A DNA stretch of 40,709 nt from SIG565 sp045590755. GTDB taxonomy: Bacteria > Bacillota > Clostridia > Oscillospirales > Acutalibacteraceae. Of the stretch, positions 7,740 to 14,984 are shown one piece after another. Made by a program: the position numbers and the translations under genes. The notes beneath the pieces were generated by a model. That model did no database searches. It had not been told where the DNA came from and worked only from the letters and a program-made list of their open reading frames with translations. Positions within the stretch are counted from its first letter, which is position 1. Each line of letters begins with the position of its first letter. The DNA lies in NCBI GenBank assembly GCA_045590755.1, contig JAZNRP010000047.1:1-40709 (forward strand), given 5' to 3'.

Positions 7740-8752
7740 AATACTATCACCTTAAATGCCGCGGCTCTTATAAGCCTGTTATATACGGCAAGTCCTACAC
7801 CATTTTTACTCGGTGCGTGAATGTATGCCTTTTTAAAGCCTTTTTTATCAATTTCGCGAAGAACGCGAAACAGATTTTGCGCCAAGGTTAGTTCTTCTGC
7901 TTTACTGCCATAAACAATTAATGGGATTTCAATGCCTATGTCTTCACTAAAACATACAGCTACCGCATCGGTTTGTTTGTTTACAAACTCGGCATACTGA
8001 GTAGCGTTAGCTTCCACCAAAAATACTTCGGCTTTTGGTGCATAGTGTTTATACTTCATACCTGGAGAAGCCGCTTTTTCGCCTACTTTGAGTTCACTTA
8101 ATACCGCATCATCAATATCTACTTTACCGATTGCCTTTTCAAGTTGTTCGTGGGTTACCGCACCCGGTCTTAAAAGGCGGGGTGTATCGCCTACGAGTGA
8201 TATTACGGTTGATTCTACACCCACAGTACAATCGTGCGACTTTACTATAGCATCAATTTTGCCCGACATATCTTCTATTACATGGTCGGCCGTTGTAGGA
8301 CTCGGATTTCCCGAAATATTTGCCGACGGCGCGGCAAGTGGTACATTTGATGCCGCTATTATCTGCCTTGCAATATTGTCAGACGGCATTCGGACCGCCA
8401 CAGTATCTAAGCCGCGGCTTACATTCTCGCACACGCTTTTACCCTTTTTAAGTACTAAAGTCAAAGGTCCCGGCCAAAAAAGCTCGGCTAAACGAAAGGC
8501 TGTGGGTGGTATATCGGTTGCGACATCCTTTAACATGTCCATACTTGATATATGCACTATAAGCGGATTGTCCTGCGGTCTGCCTTTGGCTTCAAAAACC
8601 TTGTTAATTGCTTCATTATTATTAGCGGCGGCGGCTAATCCGTATACCGTTTCGGTAGGAATTGCCACTACCCCGCCCTTTTTCAGTATTTTAGCGGCAC
8701 GGTTTATTTTTTGTGTGTCTATACCGCTAATTTCAATTATTTCTGTAACCAT
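7736..8752 (-). CDS. sua5: L-threonylcarbamoyladenylate synthase, Sua5 type
   Basis: This enzyme makes threonylcarbamoyl-AMP from Thr, bicarbonate and ATP for the t6A modification of ANN-decoding tRNAs. The N-terminal YrdC domain (about 15-210) has KGGVVAIPTETVYGLA (31-40 region), GRPQDNPLIVHI, WPGPLTLVL, VAVRMPSDN, APSANISGNPSPT and STVISL. The extra C-terminal half (about 225-338, with SPGMKYKHYAPKAEV as linker) is the Sua5 domain, so this is the long Sua5/YwlC form and not the short TsaC. The ATG overlaps the prfA stop as TAATG, and the stop overlaps coaE as ATGA. Confidence 0.96.
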   Translation of the reverse strand: MVTEIIEISGIDTQKINRAAKILKKGGVVAIPTETVYGLAAAANNNEAINKVFEAKGRPQDNPLIVHISSMDMLKDVATDIPPTAFRLAELFWPGPLTLVLKKGKSVCENVSRGLDTVAVRMPSDNIARQIIAASNVPLAAPSANISGNPSPTTADHVIEDMSGKIDAIVKSHDCTVGVESTVISLVGDTPRLLRPGAVTHEQLEKAIGKVDIDDAVLSELKVGEKAASPGMKYKHYAPKAEVFLVEANATQYAEFVNKQTDAVAVCFSEDIGIEIPLIVYGSKAEELTLAQNLFRVLREIDKKGFKKAYIHAPSKNGVGLAVYNRLIRAAAFKVIVL

Positions 8753-9828
8753 TACTGTTCTTCGTCCGCCTTTAGCATTTCGGCACGGTAGTGGGTAATA
8801 AGAGATTCTATAATCTCATCAATATCGCCGTTTAGTATCTGCTCAATTTTATAAAGAGTCAAGCCTATACGATGGTCGGTGACGCGTCCCTGTGGGTAGT
8901 TGTAGGTTCTTATTCTTTCACTGCGGTCACCCGTACCTACTTGAGATTTACGGTCGGATGCGATAGCATCGTTTTGCTGTTGCATCATCATTTCATAAAG
9001 GCGTGAGCGCAAAACCTTCATTGCCTTGTCTTTGTTTTTGTGCTGACTGCGCTCATCCTGACACTCAACCACAAGCCCCGTAGGTATATGGGTTATACGA
9101 ATTGCCGACTCGGTCTTATTAACATGCTGTCCGCCCGCACCGCCTGCTCTATAGGTATCAATCTGTAAATCGGCAGGATTAATTTCAACTTCAACATCTT
9201 CGGCTTCAGGTAATACTGCAACGGTTACGGTTGATGTATGAATACGGCCCTGTGTTTCGGTTTCGGGTACACGCTGTACGCGGTGAACACCACTTTCATA
9301 TTTAAGTCTTGAATAGGCGCCTTCGCCTTCAATCATAAAGCTTACTTCCTTGTAGCCGCCAAGCTCCGTTTCATTGGCGTTTACAATTTCGGTTTTCCAG
9401 CGTCTTGCTTCTGCATACATAGAATACATACGCATAAGGCTACCCGCAAAGAGCGCCGCTTCTTCGCCACCCGCGCCGCCGCGTATTTCAACGATAACAT
9501 TTTTATCATCGTTAGGGTCACGCGGTAAAAGTAATATTTTAAGTTCTTCAGATGTGGCTTCTATTTTCTTTTTGGCGTCTTCTAATTCTTCTTCAACAAG
9601 CTCTTTAAAATCCTTATCAAGTCCGCCCGCTTCAAGCAGTTCACGCGCTTCGGATTCACTCTGCTTTGCGGCGGCATACTCACGGTACTTTTCAACTATG
9701 GGAGATAACTGCTTATGCTCCTTCATTAATTTTTTGAAGAGTTCATTATCAGATACCGTTTCGGGTTTGGTAAGTTCAATACCGATTTCTTCAAATCTTT
9801 CTTCAACCGATTTTAATTTATCAAACAT
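8752..9828 (-). CDS. prfA: Peptide chain release factor 1
   Basis: RF1 recognises UAA and UAG stops and triggers peptide release. The 358 aa match the family. The N-terminal helical domain has IRGGAGGEEAALFAG. The catalytic loop is YRAGGAGGQHVNKTES, with the GGQ near residue 234. The stop-codon recognition region and a C-terminal RIRTYNYPQGRVTDHR complete it. The GGQ glutamine would be methylated by a PrmC, which is not in the window. AAAGGA precedes the ATG. The gene overlaps its neighbours on both sides by single-base TAATG junctions (DUF951 before, sua5 after). Confidence 0.98.
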   Translation of the reverse strand: MFDKLKSVEERFEEIGIELTKPETVSDNELFKKLMKEHKQLSPIVEKYREYAAAKQSESEARELLEAGGLDKDFKELVEEELEDAKKKIEATSEELKILLLPRDPNDDKNVIVEIRGGAGGEEAALFAGSLMRMYSMYAEARRWKTEIVNANETELGGYKEVSFMIEGEGAYSRLKYESGVHRVQRVPETETQGRIHTSTVTVAVLPEAEDVEVEINPADLQIDTYRAGGAGGQHVNKTESAIRITHIPTGLVVECQDERSQHKNKDKAMKVLRSRLYEMMMQQQNDAIASDRKSQVGTGDRSERIRTYNYPQGRVTDHRIGLTLYKIEQILNGDIDEIIESLITHYRAEMLKADEEQ

Positions 9829-10019
9829 TATTCATGTTCTTCCTTTCGTTCTATCTGCTTTATGTGCTTTTCACACTTACTGCGAGGGAGCATAACTTCG
9901 TGGCCGCAACCGACACACTTAATTTTAAAGTCCATACCTATGCGAAGCACTGTAAAACGTTTTGCTCCACACGGATGCTGTTTTTTCATTATTAAAATGT
10001 CGCCTAACCTTACATCCAA
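9828..10019 (-). CDS. DUF951 small zinc-ribbon-like protein
   Basis: A 63-aa protein of the DUF951 family: DVRLGDILIMKKQHPCGAKR, VLRIGMDFKIKCVGCGHEVM and LPRSKCEKHIK. Cysteines in HPCG and CVGC suggest metal binding. A TTG start at 10019 is chosen: it gives the family-typical MDVRLGD N-terminus and sits 8 nt after AAGAAGG. The in-frame GTG at 10028 overlaps that ribosome site and would add three atypical residues. It leads the operon, transcribed from the promoter at 10052-10080, and its stop overlaps the prfA start as TAATG. In other Firmicutes DUF951 genes often travel with housekeeping genes; function is unknown. Confidence 0.87.
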   Translation of the reverse strand: MDVRLGDILIMKKQHPCGAKRFTVLRIGMDFKIKCVGCGHEVMLPRSKCEKHIKQIERKEEHE

Positions 10020-10051
10020 GCGGAACACCTTCTTTATATATATTCACTGAT

Positions 10052-10080
10052 ATTATACTCTATTTTACCCCTAAAGGCAA
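10052..10080 (-). promoter_or_regulatory. Promoter of the DUF951-prfA-sua5-coaE operon
   Basis: On the minus strand, TTGCCT (10080-10075) and a consensus TATAAT (10057-10052) are separated by exactly 17 bp. It lies back to back with the yhaO promoter. Confidence 0.85.
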
Positions 10081-10087
10081 TATTTTC

Positions 10088-10116
10088 TTGCTAAAGATAT
10101 GATTTAATGGTAAAAT
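10088..10116 (+). promoter_or_regulatory. Promoter of yhaO-yhaN
   Basis: TTGCTA (10088-10093) and TAAAAT (10111-10116) are separated by 17 bp, divergent from and only 7 bp away from the prfA operon promoter. Confidence 0.72.
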
Positions 10117-10147
10117 CAAATATATAGATATTTAAGGGGTGGAACAG

Positions 10148-11281
10148 GTGTCGGAAAAATTACGCATTATGCATACCGCAGACCTGCATTTAGGTGCGGA
10201 GCTTTCGCAGCTTGGAGATAAAAAAGGTATGCGGCAGAGTGAGCTTATTATCAGCTGTGAAAACATTTTCAAAATCTGTCGCGATAATAAAATTGATTTA
10301 CTGCTGCTTTCAGGTGATGTTTTTGAGAACAACTCTGTAAATGACAGTACCGTTGCCGCATTTTTTGCCGCGTGTGAAAAGGCACCCGATACCCACATAT
10401 TTTTCGCGGCGGGCAACCACGACCCGTTAACATCCGACTCGCCCTTTTTAAGATATAAGTTACCGAGTAATCTTACAGTACTCGGCGACAGTGATGAATG
10501 TATTACTTTAGCCGATAAGGGTGTTCGCATATACGGTAAATCCTTTAGCGGTGTATATATGGCAGGACAAGACCGTTTTTCCCTTGTGCCCGAAGCTGAT
10601 GATTTTATAAATATTATGGTGCTTCACGCAGATTTCGGTGCCGATAAATCGGGTGTTTACAACCCTATTTCAAATGATTTTATAGCAAGCAGTCGCATGG
10701 ATTATATAGCACTCGGCCACATTCACGAATTTTCGGGGATTAAAAAGGCAGGTAGCACATATTTCGCCTACCCAGGCACCCCCGAGCCACACGGCTTTGA
10801 TGAGTTGGGCAGTAAGGGTGTAATATGCGGCGAAATTTCTAAAGGCGTTTGCAATTTAACATTTGTTACGACCGCTTTACGCAGTTATTTTGAAGAAAAA
10901 ATAGATATAACGGGAATTAAAAACAATGCAGAAATCGCCACCGCTGTTTTGTCAGTATTAAAGGAAAGATATGGCGAAAATTATAACAAAAATCTGTACA
11001 AGATTTTACTTGTAGGAAAAATCCCCGAAGAGCTTCACATAAACTGCTCCCAAATTATAAGCCGTATAGGCGAAGAAGTTTTCTTTATAAAAATAAAGGA
11101 CAACACCGAATTTGATGTTGACCTTGTGTCTTTAGCAAACGAAGTAACGCTAAAAGGTAAGTTTGTTAAGAATATGCTAAATAAAATTGCAAATGACCCT
11201 GAAAATTCCGAAAAGTTAACAAGAGCGTTGAATTTAGGTCTTAAGGCGTTTTCGTCGGAGGTGAAATTCAGTGAAAATTAG
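10148..11281 (+). CDS. yhaO: Metallophosphoesterase, YhaO/SbcD-Mre11-like
   Basis: A 377-aa calcineurin-like phosphoesterase with all five metal-binding blocks of the Mre11/SbcD group: HTADLHLGAEL at the N-terminus, LLLSGDVFEN, FFAAGNHDP, MVLHADFG and ALGHIHEF, followed by YPGTPEPHGFDELG. Such proteins are DNA exo/endonucleases working with an SMC-like ATPase, here the next gene. The GTG at 10148 is preferred: AAGGGG lies 8 nt upstream, whereas the GTG at 10139 falls inside that ribosome site. The 3' end overlaps yhaN by 11 bp. The proposed role is DNA end processing or repair in the cytoplasm or at the membrane. Confidence 0.88.
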   Translation: MSEKLRIMHTADLHLGAELSQLGDKKGMRQSELIISCENIFKICRDNKIDLLLLSGDVFENNSVNDSTVAAFFAACEKAPDTHIFFAAGNHDPLTSDSPFLRYKLPSNLTVLGDSDECITLADKGVRIYGKSFSGVYMAGQDRFSLVPEADDFINIMVLHADFGADKSGVYNPISNDFIASSRMDYIALGHIHEFSGIKKAGSTYFAYPGTPEPHGFDELGSKGVICGEISKGVCNLTFVTTALRSYFEEKIDITGIKNNAEIATAVLSVLKERYGENYNKNLYKILLVGKIPEELHINCSQIISRIGEEVFFIKIKDNTEFDVDLVSLANEVTLKGKFVKNMLNKIANDPENSEKLTRALNLGLKAFSSEVKFSEN

Positions 11282-13610
11282 TAGTATACACATCTTCGGA
11301 TTTGGTAAGTTCAAGGACTATAAGTTAGATTTTTCAGAGAATTTTAATCTGATTTACGGACAGAATGAAAACGGTAAAACAACAATTGCCGAGTTTCTTA
11401 AAATGATGTTCTACGGCAATCGTCCGAGAGTTACTGATGTTTTCAAAAACCCAAGGACCAAATATAAGCCGCTTGACGGCACCGCAATGGCTGGGAGTGT
11501 AACCTTCGAGCATTCGGGCAGTAATTACCGACTTGAGCGTGAATTCAGAGCAAGTAATGCAACCGATAAAATAACCCTTTACAATTTAGATTTGGGGACA
11601 AACGAAACACTATCGGGTAAAACCGATATTGGCGCCCGATTTTTTGGAATTGGCTTCGGCGCCTTTGAAAAAAGCGTATTTATTTCAAACTCTGTAGCAT
11701 TTGAAAATGATAGTGATGCCGATGATGACATTAACTCAAAGCTGTCAAACATCAAAACCACGGGGGATGAAAATGTCTCCTTTGAAGCAGTCGCGGGTCG
11801 CATTTCCGCCGCTATGGATGAAATAAAGACAAAAACAGGTCGCGGCGGTAGTATTGTAAAGCTTGATGGTGCGATTCTGGAGCTTGATGAAGAGTTAGCA
11901 CGACAGACAGAAAAATTGGCTGAGCGTGATGCACTGGAGAAAAAAATAGATGAGAAAAAACTGCTGTTAGAGCAGTTAACACATAAAAAAAGCGACTGCT
12001 TTGAAAGACTTAAATTAGCAGAAAAGTATGAAATAAAGGCAAAGCTGGAAGAATTTGTTCGTATTGCGGAAGAGTTCGAAAAGGTTGAAAAGGAAACTAC
12101 TCTCTTAGATGGCAGTCTTCCAAGCAAAGAATATTGTGACCGATTGGAAGGCCTTATAACAGAATCCGAAAAAAAGGCAGATAGCTGCATTACCCTTTCT
12201 GCCGAAATTGAACGGTTGACAGCTGAAGTCAGTATATTAGAAGATACCGAAAACGGTACTTTAAAAGAAGCCTTAGAAGCCGAGCGAAAAAGGTATAACG
12301 ACAAAGTTTCCTTACTGCAAAAACAAAACGACGAAATTAAGGTTGAAATTATACAGTGCAAGGAAAAAGCGGCTTTGGTAAAACCCAAAATCAACATAAC
12401 AACCTTAATTTTAGGTGTTTTGCTTTCCCTGCTTGCCATATTCGGCGGTATTTTTATTGAAAAATTCCTTTTTGCATTTATTGGAATCGGTGTCATTCTG
12501 TTATCTTTAAGCTTTGTGCTTAAAACAAAACCCAATACCGCCCAGTATGATTTAAAATTACAAGAATTAAATCAAAAGGCAGAAAACACAGTCCGCGAAA
12601 TTGAAGAAAACACGGCAAGGGTTAACGAGTTGCTTGAAAAAACACAGGAAATTGCAATAAAGGCGGCAACAAACGAATCTCTTTTAAGGGAAAAGAAAAA
12701 TGTACTTTTGTCGCATCATACCACATTACTCGAAAACCGAAATGCCGCCGCCACCGTTTTAGCCGAAGCTTTAGAACTAGCGGGGCAATTCCGCAGAGTG
12801 TCCGATATTGACACCTGCAAGGTAATCTTACAAGACATTAACAATAACCTACAGGAAATGAGTAAACTACAGATTGCCGCCGAATATGCCGCAAAGGGCA
12901 CAGGCTGTAAAAACCTTGCCGAAGCCAAAGAGCGACTGTCATTTATTAATGCAAATGGCGGCGGTAGCATTGGTTCTCTTAATGATATTAAGGAAGAGCT
13001 TCACTCAGTTACAGAAGAATATAATGCTTTGTCGCGTGAGTTAGCGGCATTAACCGCCGAAGCCCGCTCGGCTTTTTCGGGTCTTAAGGTTCCCGCAGAA
13101 TATGAACGACAAAAATCTGAATTGTTAGCTGCGCGAAAAGAACAGAGTGAGTATTTTGAAGTATTATCGTTGGCGCTTGATGCACTGACAGAGTCCTTCG
13201 GTGAAGTGCGAAGAAGCTTTAGCGGTGAGCTTGAAGCCCGTGCCTTAAAGCTTTTATCGGGCATAACTGACGGGAAATACAACGGAATTTCGGTTTCTAA
13301 AAACTTTGATATTTCGGTATCAGACAGTAACACTTTCGGTACCCACGGACTTGAATATTTAAGCAAGGGTGCTATGCATCAGGCTTACTTTTCCTTAAGA
13401 CTTGCTATGTCAGAGCTTATGGGACGGGAGATGGGTGCATTGCCCGTTATTCTTGATGACGCCTTTTCACAGTATGATGATGCAAGACTTGAAAATGCGC
13501 TTAAATTCTTAAATCTTTACAGTGAAAATTCTCAGGTAATATTCTTCACCTGTCATAACGACTGTAGACGGTTAGCCGAAAATGTGGGCGCTAAAATAAT
13601 AAATCTATAA
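11271..13610 (+). CDS. yhaN: YhaN-like AAA ATPase (SbcC/Rad50-like) with central membrane segments
   Basis: A 779-aa Rad50-type protein. The N-terminal ATPase half is IHIFGFGKFKDYKLDF with Walker A YGQNENGKTT (about 30-40). Long coiled coils follow (about 180-370 and 420-640). The C-terminal half carries the signature-like YLSKGAMHQAYFSLRLAMSE and Walker B/D-loop VILDDAFSQYDD. Unlike classical SbcC there is no zinc hook. Instead two hydrophobic helices occur at about 376-418, between the coiled-coil arms, as in B. subtilis YhaN. The GTG start follows GGAGG and overlaps yhaO, so the two proteins are translated together and probably form a membrane-attached nuclease/ATPase complex. Confidence 0.88.
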   Translation: MKISSIHIFGFGKFKDYKLDFSENFNLIYGQNENGKTTIAEFLKMMFYGNRPRVTDVFKNPRTKYKPLDGTAMAGSVTFEHSGSNYRLEREFRASNATDKITLYNLDLGTNETLSGKTDIGARFFGIGFGAFEKSVFISNSVAFENDSDADDDINSKLSNIKTTGDENVSFEAVAGRISAAMDEIKTKTGRGGSIVKLDGAILELDEELARQTEKLAERDALEKKIDEKKLLLEQLTHKKSDCFERLKLAEKYEIKAKLEEFVRIAEEFEKVEKETTLLDGSLPSKEYCDRLEGLITESEKKADSCITLSAEIERLTAEVSILEDTENGTLKEALEAERKRYNDKVSLLQKQNDEIKVEIIQCKEKAALVKPKINITTLILGVLLSLLAIFGGIFIEKFLFAFIGIGVILLSLSFVLKTKPNTAQYDLKLQELNQKAENTVREIEENTARVNELLEKTQEIAIKAATNESLLREKKNVLLSHHTTLLENRNAAATVLAEALELAGQFRRVSDIDTCKVILQDINNNLQEMSKLQIAAEYAAKGTGCKNLAEAKERLSFINANGGGSIGSLNDIKEELHSVTEEYNALSRELAALTAEARSAFSGLKVPAEYERQKSELLAARKEQSEYFEVLSLALDALTESFGEVRRSFSGELEARALKLLSGITDGKYNGISVSKNFDISVSDSNTFGTHGLEYLSKGAMHQAYFSLRLAMSELMGREMGALPVILDDAFSQYDDARLENALKFLNLYSENSQVIFFTCHNDCRRLAENVGAKIINL

Positions 13611-13614
13611 AACA

Positions 13615-13627
13615 AAAAAGGAAGAGC
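13615..13627 (+). repeat. Cassette A outer inverted repeat, left arm
   Basis: AAAAAGGAAGAGC begins 4 nt after the yhaN stop and is the exact reverse complement of 14963-14975. Together the arms would form a normal A-tract/T-tract terminator stem if the cassette were absent. Confidence 0.7.
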
Positions 13628-13654
13628 AAAAGGCTGCTTGTCATAAGGATGTTT

Positions 13655-13691
13655 AAAGCCGATAGATTTATTTTGAATCTGTCGGCTTTTT
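13655..13691. terminator. Bidirectional terminator between yhaN and methyltransferase A
   Basis: AAAGCCGATAGATT (13655-13668) pairs with AATCTGTCGGCTTT (13676-13689, one G-U), followed on the plus strand by further T residues. It can end yhaN (plus) and the methyltransferase (minus). The same hairpin is present in cassette B at 29949-29983. Confidence 0.8.
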
Positions 13692-14283
13692 ATGCTTTTA
13701 AACTCACAAAAATGTATGCAAACTCTGTTTCTATAAAATCTAATAGTTTTAGACCGGATTTCGTCAAATATTCCTTTGTATTATCAGGGTTGTCGGGGTA
13801 TATTTTGATTTTTCTGTCCCCATAGTCTATATATTTGTTTTGATTTTTATCAATAGATAAAACAAAATACCCTTTTGAGTTCAACAGAGAATAGATTTTG
13901 TTAATGCATTTTTGTTTTTCCTTGATATGCATAAAAGTTAATGAGGAATATATAACATCAAAAGTGGTATTAAAATCGCAAGTTATAAAATCAGCCCATA
14001 TTAACTTAACATTTTGATATTGCGATAAGTTGTGCGAGGCTCTTTCTATTGTTTTTGGAGATATATCAATACCAAAAAATTTCTTACATAACGGTACAGT
14101 TTTTAATGCGAGCCTACCTGTACCAATACCGATTTCCAAGACTGTTTTATGTTTATCAATTTTCATTGCATCAATAAACACCTGACCGTCCCACTTATTC
14201 ATATATTCTTTCAAGGATTCAGCGTCATATACGGGGTCATTATTTTCATCAATTAGTTTATTATAATGCTCAATTACGTTCAC
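13690..14283 (-). CDS. Class I SAM-dependent methyltransferase (cassette A copy)
   Basis: A 197-aa Rossmann-fold methyltransferase. Motif I is VLEIGIGTGRLAL (about 51-63), followed by FFGIDISPKTIERA, ADFITCDF, the DVIYSSLTFMHI post-motif, and YFVLSIDKNQ. The methylated substrate cannot be read from sequence. The start chosen is GTG at 14283, 7 nt after GAGAGG on the minus strand and conserved in copy B; an upstream in-frame ATG has no better site. It lies 77 nt downstream of the four-helix-bundle gene and is probably co-transcribed. A conserved perfect palindrome (ATTTGTA-CA-TACAAAT) sits between the two genes. It is about 82% identical to the 29353-29946 protein. Confidence 0.84.
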   Translation of the reverse strand: MNVIEHYNKLIDENNDPVYDAESLKEYMNKWDGQVFIDAMKIDKHKTVLEIGIGTGRLALKTVPLCKKFFGIDISPKTIERASHNLSQYQNVKLIWADFITCDFNTTFDVIYSSLTFMHIKEKQKCINKIYSLLNSKGYFVLSIDKNQNKYIDYGDRKIKIYPDNPDNTKEYLTKSGLKLLDFIETEFAYIFVSLKA

Positions 14284-14319
14284 AAAAATTTCTCTCCTTT
14301 CGGATAGAACCAGCATCGC

Positions 14320-14335
14320 ATTTGTATGTACAAAT
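14320..14335. repeat. Conserved intergenic palindrome, cassette A
   Basis: ATTTGTATGTACAAAT has 7-bp perfect arms and a 2-nt centre. The identical palindrome occurs in cassette B at 29301-29316 at the same place relative to the methyltransferase start, so it may be an operator or an RNA hairpin. Confidence 0.6.
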
Positions 14336-14360
14336 GTTACCAAGGGCTAAACCCAAACCC

Positions 14361-14711
14361 TTATTTTGATTTTATGGTTTTGAGCGAAGAAATTAACATT
14401 CTACGGATTGCACCGCAATCGTTTTGCAATGCTTTATAATCTTCCTCATTCATACAATTGGTTTCAAATAGTAGTTCAAGCCAATATTCAGTCTCATAGC
14501 ACTCTTTTTGTGCAATCTCAAGTTTAGAAATAAAATCCTTTGTTCCCTGTGCATATTGTGCTTCGTGTAAATTTGCACCGATTGAAGTAGCAGAACGAAG
14601 AAATTGATTTATTAAAGCGGACTCCTTATGATTTGCTTTCATATCACGACAGAGAAAAACAACCGTTTTTGCAAACTCTTTTGCTTTATCTCTTAAAATG
14701 CTATCAGCCAA
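14361..14711 (-). CDS. Four-helix-bundle protein (S23 / 23S rRNA intervening-sequence protein, Avd-like)
   Basis: A 116-aa all-helical protein with the family hallmarks: SILRDKAKEFAKTVVFLCRDM, then FLRSATSIGANLHEAQYAQG, FISKLEIAQKECYETEYWLEL, and a C-terminal helix with RRMLISSLKTIKSK. This family includes proteins encoded by 23S rRNA intervening sequences and is related in fold to Avd, the accessory protein of diversity-generating retroelements. No reverse transcriptase or variable repeat is present here. The start is TTG at 14711: GAGGTG lies 6 nt upstream and the length is then family-typical, whereas longer frames enter the hairpin array. A strong promoter sits at 14731-14759. Function is unknown; nucleic-acid binding is likely from the basic surface residues. 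Confidence 0.86.
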   Translation of the reverse strand: MADSILRDKAKEFAKTVVFLCRDMKANHKESALINQFLRSATSIGANLHEAQYAQGTKDFISKLEIAQKECYETEYWLELLFETNCMNEEDYKALQNDCGAIRRMLISSLKTIKSK

Positions 14712-14730
14712 AGTTATCACCTCTAAATTT

Positions 14731-14759
14731 ATTATACATAAAAATCCTTGTTCTTTCAA
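14731..14759 (-). promoter_or_regulatory. Promoter of the cassette A genes
   Basis: Minus strand: TTGAAA (14759-14754), 17-bp spacer, consensus TATAAT (14736-14731), 20 nt before the TTG start. Cassette B has lost this region. Confidence 0.85.
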
Positions 14760-14766
14760 GTTATAT

Positions 14767-14961
14767 TCCGACTTTGTCGGAGTGATATTATTGCCTTGTG
14801 GCAATAGTGTTATTGAAACCTTGCGGTTTCAGTGGTATTTTATTCGCCGCCAAAACTCGCGAAGCGAATACCACTCGGCGAAAGCCCGAATAAAACTGCG
14901 AAGCAATAAAACTCGCCTTTGGCGAATAAAACTGCGAGACTTCCTTATGAGAAGTCTCGCA
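14767..14961. repeat. Array of about eight short hairpins upstream of the cassette A genes
   Basis: Consecutive palindromes with tiny loops lie at 14767-14781 (TCCGAC/GTCGGA), 14789-14806 (TATTGCC/GGCAATA), 14814-14831 (TGAAACC/GGTTTCA), 14832-14874 (GTGGTAT/ATACCAC enclosing ATTCGC/GCGAAT and CGC-GAA-GCG), 14875-14889 (CGGC-GAAA-GCC), 14897-14905 (TGC-GAA-GCA), 14913-14925 (TCGCC-TTT-GGCGA) and 14933-14961 (TGCGAGACTTC/GAAGTCTCGCA). AATAAAACT or TATTAT-type spacers separate several of them. Stem sequences differ while the fold is kept. The stretch is noncoding and REP-like in look; its role is unknown. Confidence 0.8.
14931..14961 (-). terminator. Probable proS terminator at the cassette A boundary
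   Basis: A perfect 11-bp stem TGCGAGACTTC/GAAGTCTCGCA with a 7-nt loop, followed on the minus strand by GTTTTATT. It lies 23 nt downstream of the proS stop. The matching position in cassette B holds the ligA terminator with a different stem sequence. Confidence 0.7.
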
Positions 14962-14962
14962 A

Positions 14963-14975
14963 GCTCTTCCTTTTT
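14963..14975 (-). repeat. Cassette A outer inverted repeat, right arm
   Basis: GCTCTTCCTTTTT is the exact complement of 13615-13627. It begins 9 nt downstream of the proS stop when read on the minus strand. Confidence 0.7.
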
Positions 14976-14984
14976 ATTATGCTT

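Larger units (their letters stand above)
13615..14975 (-). mobile_element. Cassette A: four-helix-bundle protein plus methyltransferase, bounded by paired ends
   Basis: This 1.36-kb unit fills the gap between the convergent yhaN and proS genes. Its outer ends are a perfect 13-bp inverted repeat (AAAAAGGAAGAGC, 13615-13627, with 14963-14975). Just inside is a second, imperfect inverted pair, CTTGTCATAAGGATG (13637-13651) and CTTCCTTATGAGAAG (14940-14954). It carries, on the minus strand, a hairpin array, a promoter, the four-helix-bundle gene, a methyltransferase gene and a hairpin terminator. A second copy in opposite orientation lies at 28914-30023, and the methyltransferase proteins are about 82% identical. 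There is no transposase, so mobility would need help from elsewhere. Calling it mobile is inference from duplication and end structure. Confidence 0.5.

Noticed and set aside
8088..8798. Plus-strand open frame of 236 codons opposite sua5
   Set aside because: It is the antisense of a clearly conserved gene and has no recognisable domain or start signal.
11579..12535. Long antisense open frame (318 codons, minus strand)
   Set aside because: It lies wholly within yhaN, is very rich in Ser and Phe as expected for the complement of coiled-coil codons, and has no ribosome site or family motif.
14767..14961. Repeat array that could suggest CRISPR
   Set aside because: Hairpins differ in sequence and length, there are no identical repeats or unique spacers of constant size, and no cas genes are nearby.
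13615..14975. Cassette A as a diversity-generating retroelement because of the Avd-like protein
   Set aside because: No reverse transcriptase, template repeat or variable repeat is visible; only the bundle fold is shared.
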